A stretch of DNA of 5,711 nucleotides from an uncultured Eubacteriales bacterium (GTDB lineage Bacteria; Bacillota; Clostridia; Oscillospirales; CAG-272). The DNA is taken from positions 1 through 5,711 of the forward strand of contig CATLAS010000072.1 in NCBI GenBank assembly GCA_949878535.1. The letters are read 5' to 3'. Under the pieces are notes generated by a model. That model was not told the origin of the DNA. It ran no database searches and saw nothing but the letters and a program-made list of their open reading frames with translations. Each line of letters opens with the position of its first letter. The first letter of the stretch is position 1. Of the stretch, positions 1 through 5,711 are shown piece by piece. Made by a program: the position numbers and the translations under genes.

Positions 1-324
1 GAAAAGGGAACAGAACTTTGCAGATCCCTCGGCGGCGTGTGTATGCCCGCACATATTGACCGGGAAGCAAACGGCGTGATTTCTGTGCTGGGTACGTTCC
101 CGGAAAATCTGGGTTATACATGCTATGAACTCAGCTCCACAGGAAATCGGCAGGAACTGGAGACGGCGCACCCCCATTTGAAAGGACTGCGCTGCATAAC
201 CGATTCCGACGCCCATTATCTGTGGAATATATCCGGACCGGAAAATTGCATGGAACTTGCGGACGAGCCGTACAGCAGTGCGCTGGTGCGTGAAAATCTT
301 CTTGCGGCATTGGAAGGGAAATAA
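1..324 (+). CDS. PHP-domain metal-dependent phosphoesterase, C-terminal part (5' truncated by window edge)
   Basis: The reading frame is open from base 1 and ends at TAA 322-324, so 107 C-terminal residues are visible. The ATG at 43 and the one at 37-frame Met are internal, because the conserved motif GGVCMPAHIDR (visible residues 11-21) spans them. PHP domains are TIM-barrel-like metallo-phosphoesterases that bind metals through His, Asp and Glu; here H18 (PAHID), D70 and H72 (SDAHYLW) are the likely ligands by analogy with the family. The pattern of a PAHIDR motif, then a GTFPENLG segment, then SDAH resembles the PHP proteins found upstream of clostridial NAD-linked [FeFe] hydrogenase genes. 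The substrate is unknown. It sits 60 bases upstream of an ATPase gene and is probably part of the same operon. The metal-binding N-terminal half lies outside the window, so activity cannot be judged. The assignment to the PHP superfamily is fairly secure; the role is inference. Confidence 0.85.
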   Translation, partial: EKGTELCRSLGGVCMPAHIDREANGVISVLGTFPENLGYTCYELSSTGNRQELETAHPHLKGLRCITDSDAHYLWNISGPENCMELADEPYSSALVRENLLAALEGK

Positions 325-384
325 CGCGGGGACAGATGTTTCCAGTTATTTTTCCTGTCACAGGCGCCGGGAAAGGCATGAATT
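325..384 (+). other. Intergenic spacer with weak inverted repeats, no gene
   Basis: This is the longest gap inside the operon. Two short inverted repeats compete here: 317-325 (GGAAATAAC) can pair with 345-355 (GTTATTTTTCC) with a two-base bulge, and 331-335 (GACAG) with 355-359 (CTGTC). Neither is GC-rich or followed by a T-run, so I do not call a terminator. There is no promoter I would defend. The 3' end holds the ribosome site of the next gene. Confidence 0.35.
369..376 (+). promoter_or_regulatory. Ribosome binding site that selects the TTG start at 385
   Basis: GGGAAAGG lies 8 bases upstream of TTG 385-387, good spacing. The nearby ATG at 378 is in another frame and only one base from this site, so it is too close to use. 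In the frame of the downstream gene a TGA at 379-381 leaves TTG 385 as the first plausible start. Confidence 0.7.
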
Positions 385-936
385 TTGAAGGACTTATCTC
401 TTTATATATTGGATATCGCCATGAATTCCGTGCGCGCAGGTGCAAAGCATATTGAAATTCTTTTAGAAGAGGACGCGAATGCAGTTTTAACGCTGACCAT
501 TCGTGACGATGGCTGCGGTATGAGCAAAGAGCAGGTCAGCCGGCTGTTTGACCCATTTTTCACAACGCGGAAAACCCGTGGTGTAGGACTTGGCATTCCT
601 TTTTTACAGATGCTTGCACAGCAGACGGGAGGCAATGTTTCTGTTTTCTCAAAAAGTGAGCAGGAGCATGCAGATCACGGTACGGTAGTCAGAGCAGTAT
701 TTCACACAGATCACATTGATTTTATCCCTATGGGGGATCTTACAGAAAGTGTTTTAACCCTGATTCAGGGAAGTCCGGATGTGGATTTTATCTATCGGCA
801 CACAACCCCTTCCGGATCTGTTACTATGGATACAGCAGAGATGCGCAGCGTGCTGGGAGATGATATATCACTGGCAAGCTACGAAGTGCTTGGTTTTATA
901 AAAGCGTATTTACAAGAGCAGTATCAACAATTTTAA
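385..936 (+). CDS. Stand-alone GHKL-type ATPase domain protein (hydrogenase-operon associated)
   Basis: This is a 183-residue protein with a TTG start, chosen because a stop lies two codons upstream and because the N-terminus MKDLSLYILDIAMNS carries the conserved N-box. Visible ATP-binding motifs in order are the N-box with N14 (residues 9-20), G1 box DDGCGM (41-46), F-box LFDPFFTT (54-61), G2 box GVGLGIP (66-72) and a GT pair (99-100) near the end of the fold. These are the Bergerat-fold motifs of histidine kinases, anti-sigma factors and MutL. No dimerisation/phospho-His domain, sensor or membrane segment precedes it, so it cannot be a classical sensor kinase. Residues about 107-183 form an extra C-terminal segment that I do not recognise. 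Related genes occur inside clostridial hydrogenase operons, often annotated as ATP-binding or sensory kinase proteins. A regulatory or assembly role is inference. It uses TTA and TCA codons freely, unlike the three genes that follow. Confidence 0.85.
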   Translation: MKDLSLYILDIAMNSVRAGAKHIEILLEEDANAVLTLTIRDDGCGMSKEQVSRLFDPFFTTRKTRGVGLGIPFLQMLAQQTGGNVSVFSKSEQEHADHGTVVRAVFHTDHIDFIPMGDLTESVLTLIQGSPDVDFIYRHTTPSGSVTMDTAEMRSVLGDDISLASYEVLGFIKAYLQEQYQQF

Positions 937-962
937 TTTATAAATCGGAAAGGAAGCATTGT

Positions 963-1334
963 ATGAAATCGTTATCAGAACTTGCAGCGATCAGAGAACA
1001 AATGAAAGACAAAGTCGCTATCCGTACAGGATCCGGAGATATCCGCGTTGTAGTAGGTATGGCAACCTGCGGAATTTCTGCCGGCGCGAGACCGGTGCTG
1101 AATGCCTTTGTTGAGGAGGTCGCAGCTGCAAATCTTACAGACAAGGTAATGGTAACCCAGACCGGATGCATCGGTATCTGCCAGTATGAGCCGGTTGTTG
1201 AAATTTTTGAGGACGGAAAAGAAAAGACCACCTATGTAAAAATGACGCCTGAAAAGGCAAAACGGGTTGTTGAGGAACACCTGAAAGGCGGAAAGCCTGT
1301 TTCTGAATATTTGATCGGCAATACAAAGCTTTAA
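963..1334 (+). CDS. (2Fe-2S) ferredoxin-like thioredoxin-fold subunit of NAD-linked [FeFe] hydrogenase (HndB/HydD type)
   Basis: This 123-residue protein starts at ATG 963, with AGGAAG at 951-956 six bases upstream. It matches the small thioredoxin-like [2Fe-2S] proteins encoded just before NuoF-like hydrogenase subunits. Residues 1-25 form a polar lead-in; the fold then shows GMATCGISAGAR (32-43) with C36, and QTGCIGIC (66-73) with C69 and C73, followed by a short strand and a helix ending near residue 110. Classical members have Cx4C plus Cx3C; here the second Cys of the first pair is missing (position 41 is Gly) and no other Cys exists in the protein. It may bind a cluster with a non-Cys ligand, or none. 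Its QTGC-G-C motif is repeated in the N-terminal domain of the next gene product, which keeps all four Cys, suggesting an ancient duplication. The role in the complex is inferred from position and family; the gap to the next gene is 19 bases. Confidence 0.85.
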   Translation: MKSLSELAAIREQMKDKVAIRTGSGDIRVVVGMATCGISAGARPVLNAFVEEVAAANLTDKVMVTQTGCIGICQYEPVVEIFEDGKEKTTYVKMTPEKAKRVVEEHLKGGKPVSEYLIGNTKL

Positions 1335-1353
1335 TCTGGAGGGACAAAAAAGA

Positions 1354-3159
1354 ATGGTACGTTCACATGTTTTGATTTGCGGAGGCACAGGCTGTACATC
1401 CTCCGGCAGTACTGCATTAAGGGAGGCACTTGCAGCGGAACTGGCAGCCAATAATCTCAGTGAAGAAATAAAAATCGTCCAGACCGGATGCTTTGGCTTG
1501 TGTGCGCTGGGTCCGATTATGATTGTTTATCCTGAGGGAACTTTCTATTCCAGAGTTACCAAAGAGGATATCCCGGAAATCGTATCTGAGCACCTGCTCA
1601 AAGGTCGTATTGTGGATCGCCTGGTTTACAATAAAAATGACGATGCAGATGAAGATGCTGCTGCACATGAAATGCACGCATCTCTTTCCGATACAGATTT
1701 CTACAAAAAGCAAAAACGCGTTGCACTGCGTAACTGCGGTGTAATTAACCCGGAAAAAATTGACGAATACATAGCAATGGACGGATACTTTGCCCTTGGT
1801 AAAGTGCTTACCGAGATGAGCAGAGAAGAAGTTGTGCAGACTCTGCTGGATTCCGGTTTGCGCGGACGCGGCGGTGCGGGATTCCCCACCGGTCTCAAGT
1901 GGAAATTTGCTATGGGCAGCGAAGGCAAAAAATACGTTTGCTGTAATGCAGACGAAGGCGACCCGGGTGCGTTCATGGACCGTTCCGTGCTGGAAGGCGA
2001 CCCCCATGCCGTGCTGGAAGCAATGGCAATTGCAGGTTATGCAATCGGTGCAGACCAGGGTTACATTTACGTGCGTGCGGAATATCCTATTGCGGTAAAC
2101 CGTTTGGAAATCGCATTGGAGCAGGCAAGAGAATATGGTCTGCTTGGCAACAATATTCTGGGTACAGGATTTAATTTTGATATTCAGCTGCGTCTCGGTG
2201 CAGGTGCATTCGTGTGCGGTGAGGAAACTGCGCTGATGACTTCTATCGAAGTCAAACGCGGCGAACCCCGTCCCCGTCCTCCGTTCCCGGCGGTAAAAGG
2301 TCTGTTCGAGAGTCCTACGATTCTGAACAACGTAGAAACCTATGCGAACATTCCTCAGATCATTTTGAACGGTCCGGAATGGTTTGCATCCATGGGTACA
2401 GAGAAATCCAAGGGTACCAAAGTATTTGCTCTTGGCGGTAAGATCACTAACACCGGTCTTGTGGAAGTGCCTATGGGTACAACTCTGCGTGAAATCGTTG
2501 AAGAAATCGGCGGCGGTATCCCGAACGGGAAGAAGTTCAAAGCAGCACAGACCGGCGGTCCTTCCGGCGGATGTATTCCTGCATCTTTGATTGACACTCC
2601 GATCGACTACGACAACCTTTTGGAAATCGGTTCCATGATGGGTTCCGGCGGTTTGATTGTTATGGATGAGGATACCTGTATGGTAGACCTTGCAAAATTC
2701 TTCTTGGAATTCACTGTGGATGAATCCTGCGGTAAATGTGCCCCCTGCCGTATCGGTACAGTTCGTATGCTGGAAATTCTGAACAAGATCACCGAAGGCA
2801 ACGGCGAGATGGAGGATTTGGATAAGCTGGAGGAACTGGCAAACTATATCAAATCCGCTTCTCTTTGCGGCTTGGGACAAACTGCACCGAACCCTGTGCT
2901 TTCTACGCTGCGGTACTTCCGCGACGAGTATGAGGCGCATATTAAAGAAAAAAGATGTCCTGCCGGCGTATGTAAAAAACTTCTTTCTTACAATATTGAT
3001 CCTGATAAGTGTAAAGGCTGTACGCTTTGCGCACGTGTATGTCCTGCAAACGCAATTTCTGGTACAGTTAAGAATGCACATGTTATTGATCCGGAAAAAT
3101 GCCTGAAGTGCGGCGCTTGTATAGAGAAGTGTAAATTCGGCGCGATTTACAAGAAGTAA
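1354..3159 (+). CDS. hydB: NADH-binding flavoprotein subunit of NAD-linked [FeFe] hydrogenase (NuoF-like, HydB/HndC type)
   Basis: This 601-residue protein starts at ATG 1354 behind GGAGGG (1338-1343). Domains in order: an N-terminal thioredoxin-like [2Fe-2S] domain with C9, C14, C46 and C50 (residues 1-90); an acidic linker (95-102); the NuoF core with the glycine-rich FMN/NADH motif GLRGRGGAGFPTG (168-180), NADEGDPGAF (198-207) and GAGAFVCGEETAL (282-294); a [4Fe-4S] site SCGKCAPCR (C459, C462, C465) with C505 as fourth ligand; a CPAGVC segment (C535, C540); and a C-terminal 2[4Fe-4S] ferredoxin (C553/C556/C559/C563 and C583/C586/C589/C593). In this family the subunit oxidises or reduces NAD(H) at FMN and passes electrons to HydA; in bifurcating complexes it also exchanges electrons with ferredoxin. 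The length and full set of ligands indicate an intact enzyme, cytoplasmic, with no signal or membrane segment. Codons 23-576 contain no TTA, CTA or TCA, a sign of high expression. Confidence 0.95.
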   Translation: MVRSHVLICGGTGCTSSGSTALREALAAELAANNLSEEIKIVQTGCFGLCALGPIMIVYPEGTFYSRVTKEDIPEIVSEHLLKGRIVDRLVYNKNDDADEDAAAHEMHASLSDTDFYKKQKRVALRNCGVINPEKIDEYIAMDGYFALGKVLTEMSREEVVQTLLDSGLRGRGGAGFPTGLKWKFAMGSEGKKYVCCNADEGDPGAFMDRSVLEGDPHAVLEAMAIAGYAIGADQGYIYVRAEYPIAVNRLEIALEQAREYGLLGNNILGTGFNFDIQLRLGAGAFVCGEETALMTSIEVKRGEPRPRPPFPAVKGLFESPTILNNVETYANIPQIILNGPEWFASMGTEKSKGTKVFALGGKITNTGLVEVPMGTTLREIVEEIGGGIPNGKKFKAAQTGGPSGGCIPASLIDTPIDYDNLLEIGSMMGSGGLIVMDEDTCMVDLAKFFLEFTVDESCGKCAPCRIGTVRMLEILNKITEGNGEMEDLDKLEELANYIKSASLCGLGQTAPNPVLSTLRYFRDEYEAHIKEKRCPAGVCKKLLSYNIDPDKCKGCTLCARVCPANAISGTVKNAHVIDPEKCLKCGACIEKCKFGAIYKK

Positions 3160-3161
3160 GG

Positions 3162-3167
3162 AAGGAG
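3162..3167 (+). promoter_or_regulatory. Ribosome binding site of the hydrogenase catalytic subunit gene
   Basis: AAGGAG ends 12 bases before ATG 3180, slightly long spacing but the only good site in the 20-base gap. The alternative ATG at 3192 would need 24 bases, so 3180 is preferred. Confidence 0.65.
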
Positions 3168-3179
3168 TACATTCAATAA

Positions 3180-4928
3180 ATGGAAACCAAAATGGTCAAT
3201 ATAAAAATCAATGGCGCAGATTATTCTGTGCCCTACGGAACTACTGTTCTGGAGGCTTGCAGACAGGCAGGCATTGAAATCCCTACCCTTTGTTATCTGA
3301 AAGATGTAAATGAAATCGGTGCTTGCCGTCTATGTCTTGTTGAAGTAGTCGGTGCAAGAGGTCTGGTTACTTCCTGTGTATATCCCATTGAGCGGGAAGG
3401 CACGGAAATTCTTACCAACACTGCAAAAGTGCAGGCTGCACGTAAGATGAACATTCAGCTGGTGCTTTCTGCACATGAGAAAAAATGTCTTTCCTGTATC
3501 CGTTCCAAAACCTGTGAACTGCAGAAGTATGCACTGGACTACGGCGTAGAAGAAGATTACTTCAAACCTGTAAAGACAGAGTCTCTGCCTTTGGAAACAA
3601 CCGGTCCTTCTATCGTTCGCGATCCCAACAAGTGCATTCTGTGCCGCCGCTGTGTTGGCGCATGTAACCGCGTACAGGGAATTGGTGCAATCGGCATGCA
3701 GAATCGCGGCTATGACACAGTTGTTGGCTGCGCATTTGAGCAGAATCTTACAGATACAACTTGTATCAACTGCGGTCAGTGTATCGTTTCCTGTCCTGTA
3801 GGTGCATTGTACGAAAAGGACGATACAGATAAGATCCGTGAAGCATTGAACGATCCTACCAAGCATGTTGCTATTTGCTGCGCACCTTCTGTGCGTGCAC
3901 AAATCGGCGAGTGCTTTGGATACGAACCCGGTACCGATTGTGAAGGCAAGATGGTTGCAGCGTTGAAGCGTCTTGGATTTGACGGTGTATACGATATGAA
4001 CTTTACCGCAGACCTGACGATTATGGAAGAGGCAACGGAGCTTTTGGGTCGCATTCAGAATGGTGGAACACTGCCGATGATCACATCCTGCTCTCCCGGA
4101 TGGATCAAGTACTGCGAGCATTACTTCCCGGAAATGATCGACAATCTGTCTACCTGTAAATCTCCCCAGCAGATGTTTGGTGCAATTTATAAGGCATTCT
4201 TCTGCAAGAAGATGGGCGTAGATCCTGAGGACGTAGTATTTGTTTCTGCTATCCCCTGTACTGCAAAGAAATTCGAGGTTGGCAGAGACGGACAGTCTAA
4301 CGATGATCTGCAGAACGTGGATATCGCTGTTACAACTCGTGAGTTGGGTCGTATGATTGAATCTGCTGGTATCAACTTCAAGATGCTGCCGGACGAGAAA
4401 TTTGACACACCGATTGACATTGGTTCTGGTGCAGGCGCGATCTTTGGCGCTACTGGCGGTGTTATGGAAGCTGCGCTCCGTACAGCTGCGGAAGTAATTC
4501 TGGGCACTACTCTTGAAAAGGTAGATTTTGAGGATGTGCGCGGTGTAGAGGGCGTTAAGTTTGCACAGTATAAGCTTGGCGATATGACTGTACGCGTGGC
4601 TGTAGCCAGCGGTACTGCAAATGCTGCAAAGCTGCTCCGCGGTATTCAGAGCGGAGAATATCAGGCTGACTTTATTGAAATCATGGCATGTCCCGGCGGC
4701 TGTGTAAATGGTGGCGGACAGCCGATTCAGCCTGCAAGTGTGCGTAATTCTATAGACTTGCGTGCAGTACGTGCAAAGATTCTTTATGATGCAGACAAAA
4801 ATCTGCCGTATCGTAAATCCCATGAAAACCCCATTATTAAGCTGGTATATGATGAATTCCTGGGCGAGCCGAACAGCCACAAAGCACACGAATTGCTTCA
4901 TACCCATTATGTAAAACGCTCCCTGTAA
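3180..4928 (+). CDS. hydA: [FeFe] hydrogenase catalytic subunit, NADH-linked type (HydA/HndD)
   Basis: This 582-residue enzyme reduces protons to H2 or oxidises H2, cytoplasmically, with HydB. Domains in order: a plant-type [2Fe-2S] ferredoxin domain (C38, C49, C52, C66); a His-ligated [4Fe-4S] site (H99, C103, C106, C112); a 2[4Fe-4S] ferredoxin (C152/C155/C158/C162 and C195/C198/C201/C205); the H-cluster domain (about 228-520); and a C-terminal small-subunit-like tail (about 525-580). H-cluster motifs are L1 TSCSPGW (302-308), L2 IPCTAKKFE (358-366, C360, K363) and L3 EIMACPGGC (500-508, C504, C508). With a constant +5 offset to Clostridium pasteurianum CpI numbering as I recall it, the proton-path residues E284, E287, R291, C304 and S324 are all present. 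The odd points are S305 at the place of ligand C300 and I358 at the place of M353. The fold is complete, and the gene ends 20 bases before a strong terminator. Codons 52-576 avoid TTA, CTA and TCA. Whether the complex is truly bifurcating cannot be read from the sequence. Confidence 0.96.
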   Translation: METKMVNIKINGADYSVPYGTTVLEACRQAGIEIPTLCYLKDVNEIGACRLCLVEVVGARGLVTSCVYPIEREGTEILTNTAKVQAARKMNIQLVLSAHEKKCLSCIRSKTCELQKYALDYGVEEDYFKPVKTESLPLETTGPSIVRDPNKCILCRRCVGACNRVQGIGAIGMQNRGYDTVVGCAFEQNLTDTTCINCGQCIVSCPVGALYEKDDTDKIREALNDPTKHVAICCAPSVRAQIGECFGYEPGTDCEGKMVAALKRLGFDGVYDMNFTADLTIMEEATELLGRIQNGGTLPMITSCSPGWIKYCEHYFPEMIDNLSTCKSPQQMFGAIYKAFFCKKMGVDPEDVVFVSAIPCTAKKFEVGRDGQSNDDLQNVDIAVTTRELGRMIESAGINFKMLPDEKFDTPIDIGSGAGAIFGATGGVMEAALRTAAEVILGTTLEKVDFEDVRGVEGVKFAQYKLGDMTVRVAVASGTANAAKLLRGIQSGEYQADFIEIMACPGGCVNGGGQPIQPASVRNSIDLRAVRAKILYDADKNLPYRKSHENPIIKLVYDEFLGEPNSHKAHELLHTHYVKRSL

Positions 4929-4948
4929 ACAGGCGTAAATTTACATTA

Positions 4949-4987
4949 CACCCCTGCAAAATTTTGAATTTTGCAGGGGTGCTTTTT
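4949..4987 (+). terminator. Intrinsic terminator of the hydrogenase operon
   Basis: A perfect 15-bp stem (4949-4963 pairing with 4967-4981) with a TTG loop is capped at its base by six C/A-G/T rich pairs (CACCCC/GGGGTG) and is followed by C and five T (4983-4987). It starts 20 bases after the stop codon of the hydrogenase gene. No matching T-run exists for the opposite strand, so it acts on + strand transcription only. Confidence 0.93.
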
Positions 4988-5021
4988 GTAAATCAACAAG
5001 GTTAGGCGGGGCGGGTTCTTG

Positions 5022-5050
5022 TTGCATTTTTGAATTAAATATGGTACAAT
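5022..5050 (+). promoter_or_regulatory. Probable sigma-A promoter with extended -10 for the lipoprotein gene
   Basis: The -10 box TACAAT (5045-5050) matches the consensus at five of six bases and is preceded by TG at 5042-5043, an extended -10. A weaker -35, TTGCAT (5022-5027), lies exactly 17 bases upstream. Start of transcription would be near 5057. It lies between the operon terminator and the next gene, which fits an independent unit. A G-rich stretch at 5005-5015 sits just upstream. Confidence 0.7.
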
Positions 5051-5065
5051 GATGGAACAATATAA

Positions 5066-5073
5066 GAGAAAGG
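5066..5073 (+). promoter_or_regulatory. Ribosome binding site of the lipoprotein gene, long spacer
   Basis: GAGAAAGG lies 14 bases before ATG 5088. The spacer can form a small hairpin (GGCA 5072-5075 with TGCC 5084-5087), which would either shorten the effective distance or partly mask the site. An in-frame TAA at 5079-5081 excludes an earlier start. Confidence 0.5.
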
Positions 5074-5087
5074 CACGGTAATCTGCC

Positions 5088-5711
5088 ATGCTAAAAAAAA
5101 TACTTGCTGTTTTTCTTGCAGCAGTACTTGCGCTTGGATTTGTTTCCTGTGGGAAAAATGACGATACGGAAGAAAAAAATTATACATCTTCAGATGTTGC
5201 AGCAGAAAGTGAGAACTTTCAGTTTACAAGAGCTGAATTAAGTTATTTGTTTTACCAGAATTATCAATCCTTTCTTCAGCAGAACCAAAGCTATATGCAG
5301 TATATTGGATTAGACACTTCTGCATCATTGAAAGACCAATCTTATTCTGAAGATGTGACTTGGTTTGAGTATTTTATGCAGGAAACCACGGAAGATTTGC
5401 ACCAGATTCTGGCTTTGTGCGAGGGAGCCAAAGCTGCTGGAATCGAACTGGATGACGAAGATCAGGCGGAAATTGAAGCTGTATTAAACAGCTATACAAA
5501 ATATGCAGAGAATTATGAATTTGAGCTGGATGCTCTTTTGAAAAGAGAATACGGAGCGGATATTTCATTTGAAGCTTTGCGGACTTGCTTGGAAAAGCTG
5601 AAACTTTCTATTAAATATCAAGATACACTTGTTTCAGGATATGATTTTACTGATTCAGACTTTACTGCATATTTAGAAGAACATAACGACGCTTTTTATT
5701 GCATTGATTAT
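5088..5711 (+). CDS. Lipoprotein, SurA/PrsA-like foldase family (3' truncated by window edge)
   Basis: The frame is open from ATG 5088 to the window end, giving 208 N-terminal residues. The start is fixed by an in-frame stop at 5079-5081 and by the signal peptide: MLKK, a hydrophobic core (residues 5-19) and a lipobox FVSC with the lipid-modified C21, so the protein is predicted to be anchored on the outer face of the membrane. After a short acidic linker (23-31), residues about 43-208 are mainly helical, with a Gln/Tyr-rich stretch (56-72) and a TWFEYFMQ motif typical, as I recall, of SurA-N/PrsA-like lipoproteins of Clostridia. Those often carry a peptidyl-prolyl isomerase domain further on, which would lie beyond the window, so the folding-helper role is inference. 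It uses TTA, CTA and TCA about ten times in 208 codons, unlike the hydrogenase genes. It has its own promoter and appears unrelated to the hydrogenase operon. Confidence 0.75.
   Translation, partial: MLKKILAVFLAAVLALGFVSCGKNDDTEEKNYTSSDVAAESENFQFTRAELSYLFYQNYQSFLQQNQSYMQYIGLDTSASLKDQSYSEDVTWFEYFMQETTEDLHQILALCEGAKAAGIELDDEDQAEIEAVLNSYTKYAENYEFELDALLKREYGADISFEALRTCLEKLKLSIKYQDTLVSGYDFTDSDFTAYLEEHNDAFYCIDY

Noticed and set aside
317..359. Inverted repeats after the PHP gene as a terminator
   Set aside because: Short, AT-rich, bulged stems with no stable GC core and no T-run immediately after; the downstream genes also lack a convincing promoter.
378..455. Short ATG frame (25 codons) overlapping the start of the ATPase gene
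   Set aside because: The ribosome site is one base away, too close, and the frame ends quickly; the TTG frame carries conserved ATPase motifs.
910..945. AT-rich TATAAA (939-944) as an internal promoter before the ferredoxin-like gene
   Set aside because: No -35 box at acceptable spacing, and a start about 951 would fall on the ribosome binding site.
1417..3081. Antisense open frame of 554 codons opposite the NuoF-like subunit gene
   Set aside because: It lies codon-on-codon against the real gene and exists because that gene lacks TTA, CTA and TCA codons. Its product has no recognisable motif and an odd composition.
3330..4907. Antisense open frame of 525 codons opposite the hydrogenase gene
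   Set aside because: Same cause: avoidance of three codons in the sense gene. No ribosome site or domain supports it.
5004..5016. G-rich run as a G-quadruplex
   Set aside because: Only three runs of G are present, of unequal length; four are needed.
1..5711. Mobile element, CRISPR array, tRNA or rRNA
   Set aside because: No direct-repeat array, terminal inverted repeats, transposase or integrase motifs, or cloverleaf-like sequence were seen on either strand.

Overview
The window reads as a Gram-positive, strictly anaerobic fermenter of the class Clostridia, most likely near the Ruminococcus/Oscillospiraceae. The evidence is a multi-subunit NAD-linked [FeFe] hydrogenase operon with clostridial gene order, moderate GC, strong GGAGG-type ribosome sites, a TTG start and a short lipoprotein signal peptide. 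The taxon is inferred from gene content and protein style, not from a marker gene.

Layout (all genes on the + strand): 1-324 is the 3' end of a PHP-domain metallophosphoesterase gene. 385-936 encodes a stand-alone GHKL (histidine-kinase-type) ATPase domain without a phospho-acceptor domain. 963-1334 encodes a small thioredoxin-fold [2Fe-2S] ferredoxin-like protein (HndB/HydD type). 1354-3159 encodes the NuoF-like flavoprotein subunit (HydB/HndC type). 3180-4928 encodes the catalytic [FeFe] hydrogenase subunit (HydA/HndD type). Intergenic gaps are 60, 26, 19 and 20 bases, so this is very probably one transcript. It is closed by a perfect 15-bp-stem intrinsic terminator at 4949-4987. A new unit follows: an extended -10 promoter at 5022-5050 and the 5' part of a lipoprotein gene (5088 to window end) of the SurA/PrsA-like foldase type.

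How the genes work together: HydB binds FMN and NAD(H) and carries several Fe-S clusters; HydA carries a relay of Fe-S clusters leading to the H-cluster. Together they couple NADH, and probably reduced ferredoxin, to H2 evolution or uptake, which re-oxidises fermentation cofactors. The small ferredoxin-like protein is a conserved companion of such complexes. The PHP and ATPase genes recur upstream of clostridial hydrogenase operons, and their role is not established; regulation or maturation is a guess.

Points worth a second look: the H-cluster L1 motif of HydA is TSCSPGW instead of TSCCPxW, with Ser at the usual cluster-ligand position. The small ferredoxin-like protein has only three cysteines. 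No NuoE/HydC (24 kDa) gene lies between the PHP and ATPase genes, where I would expect one. Codon choice changes sharply between the hydrogenase structural genes and their neighbours. I found no clearly novel system, mobile element, CRISPR array or RNA gene.
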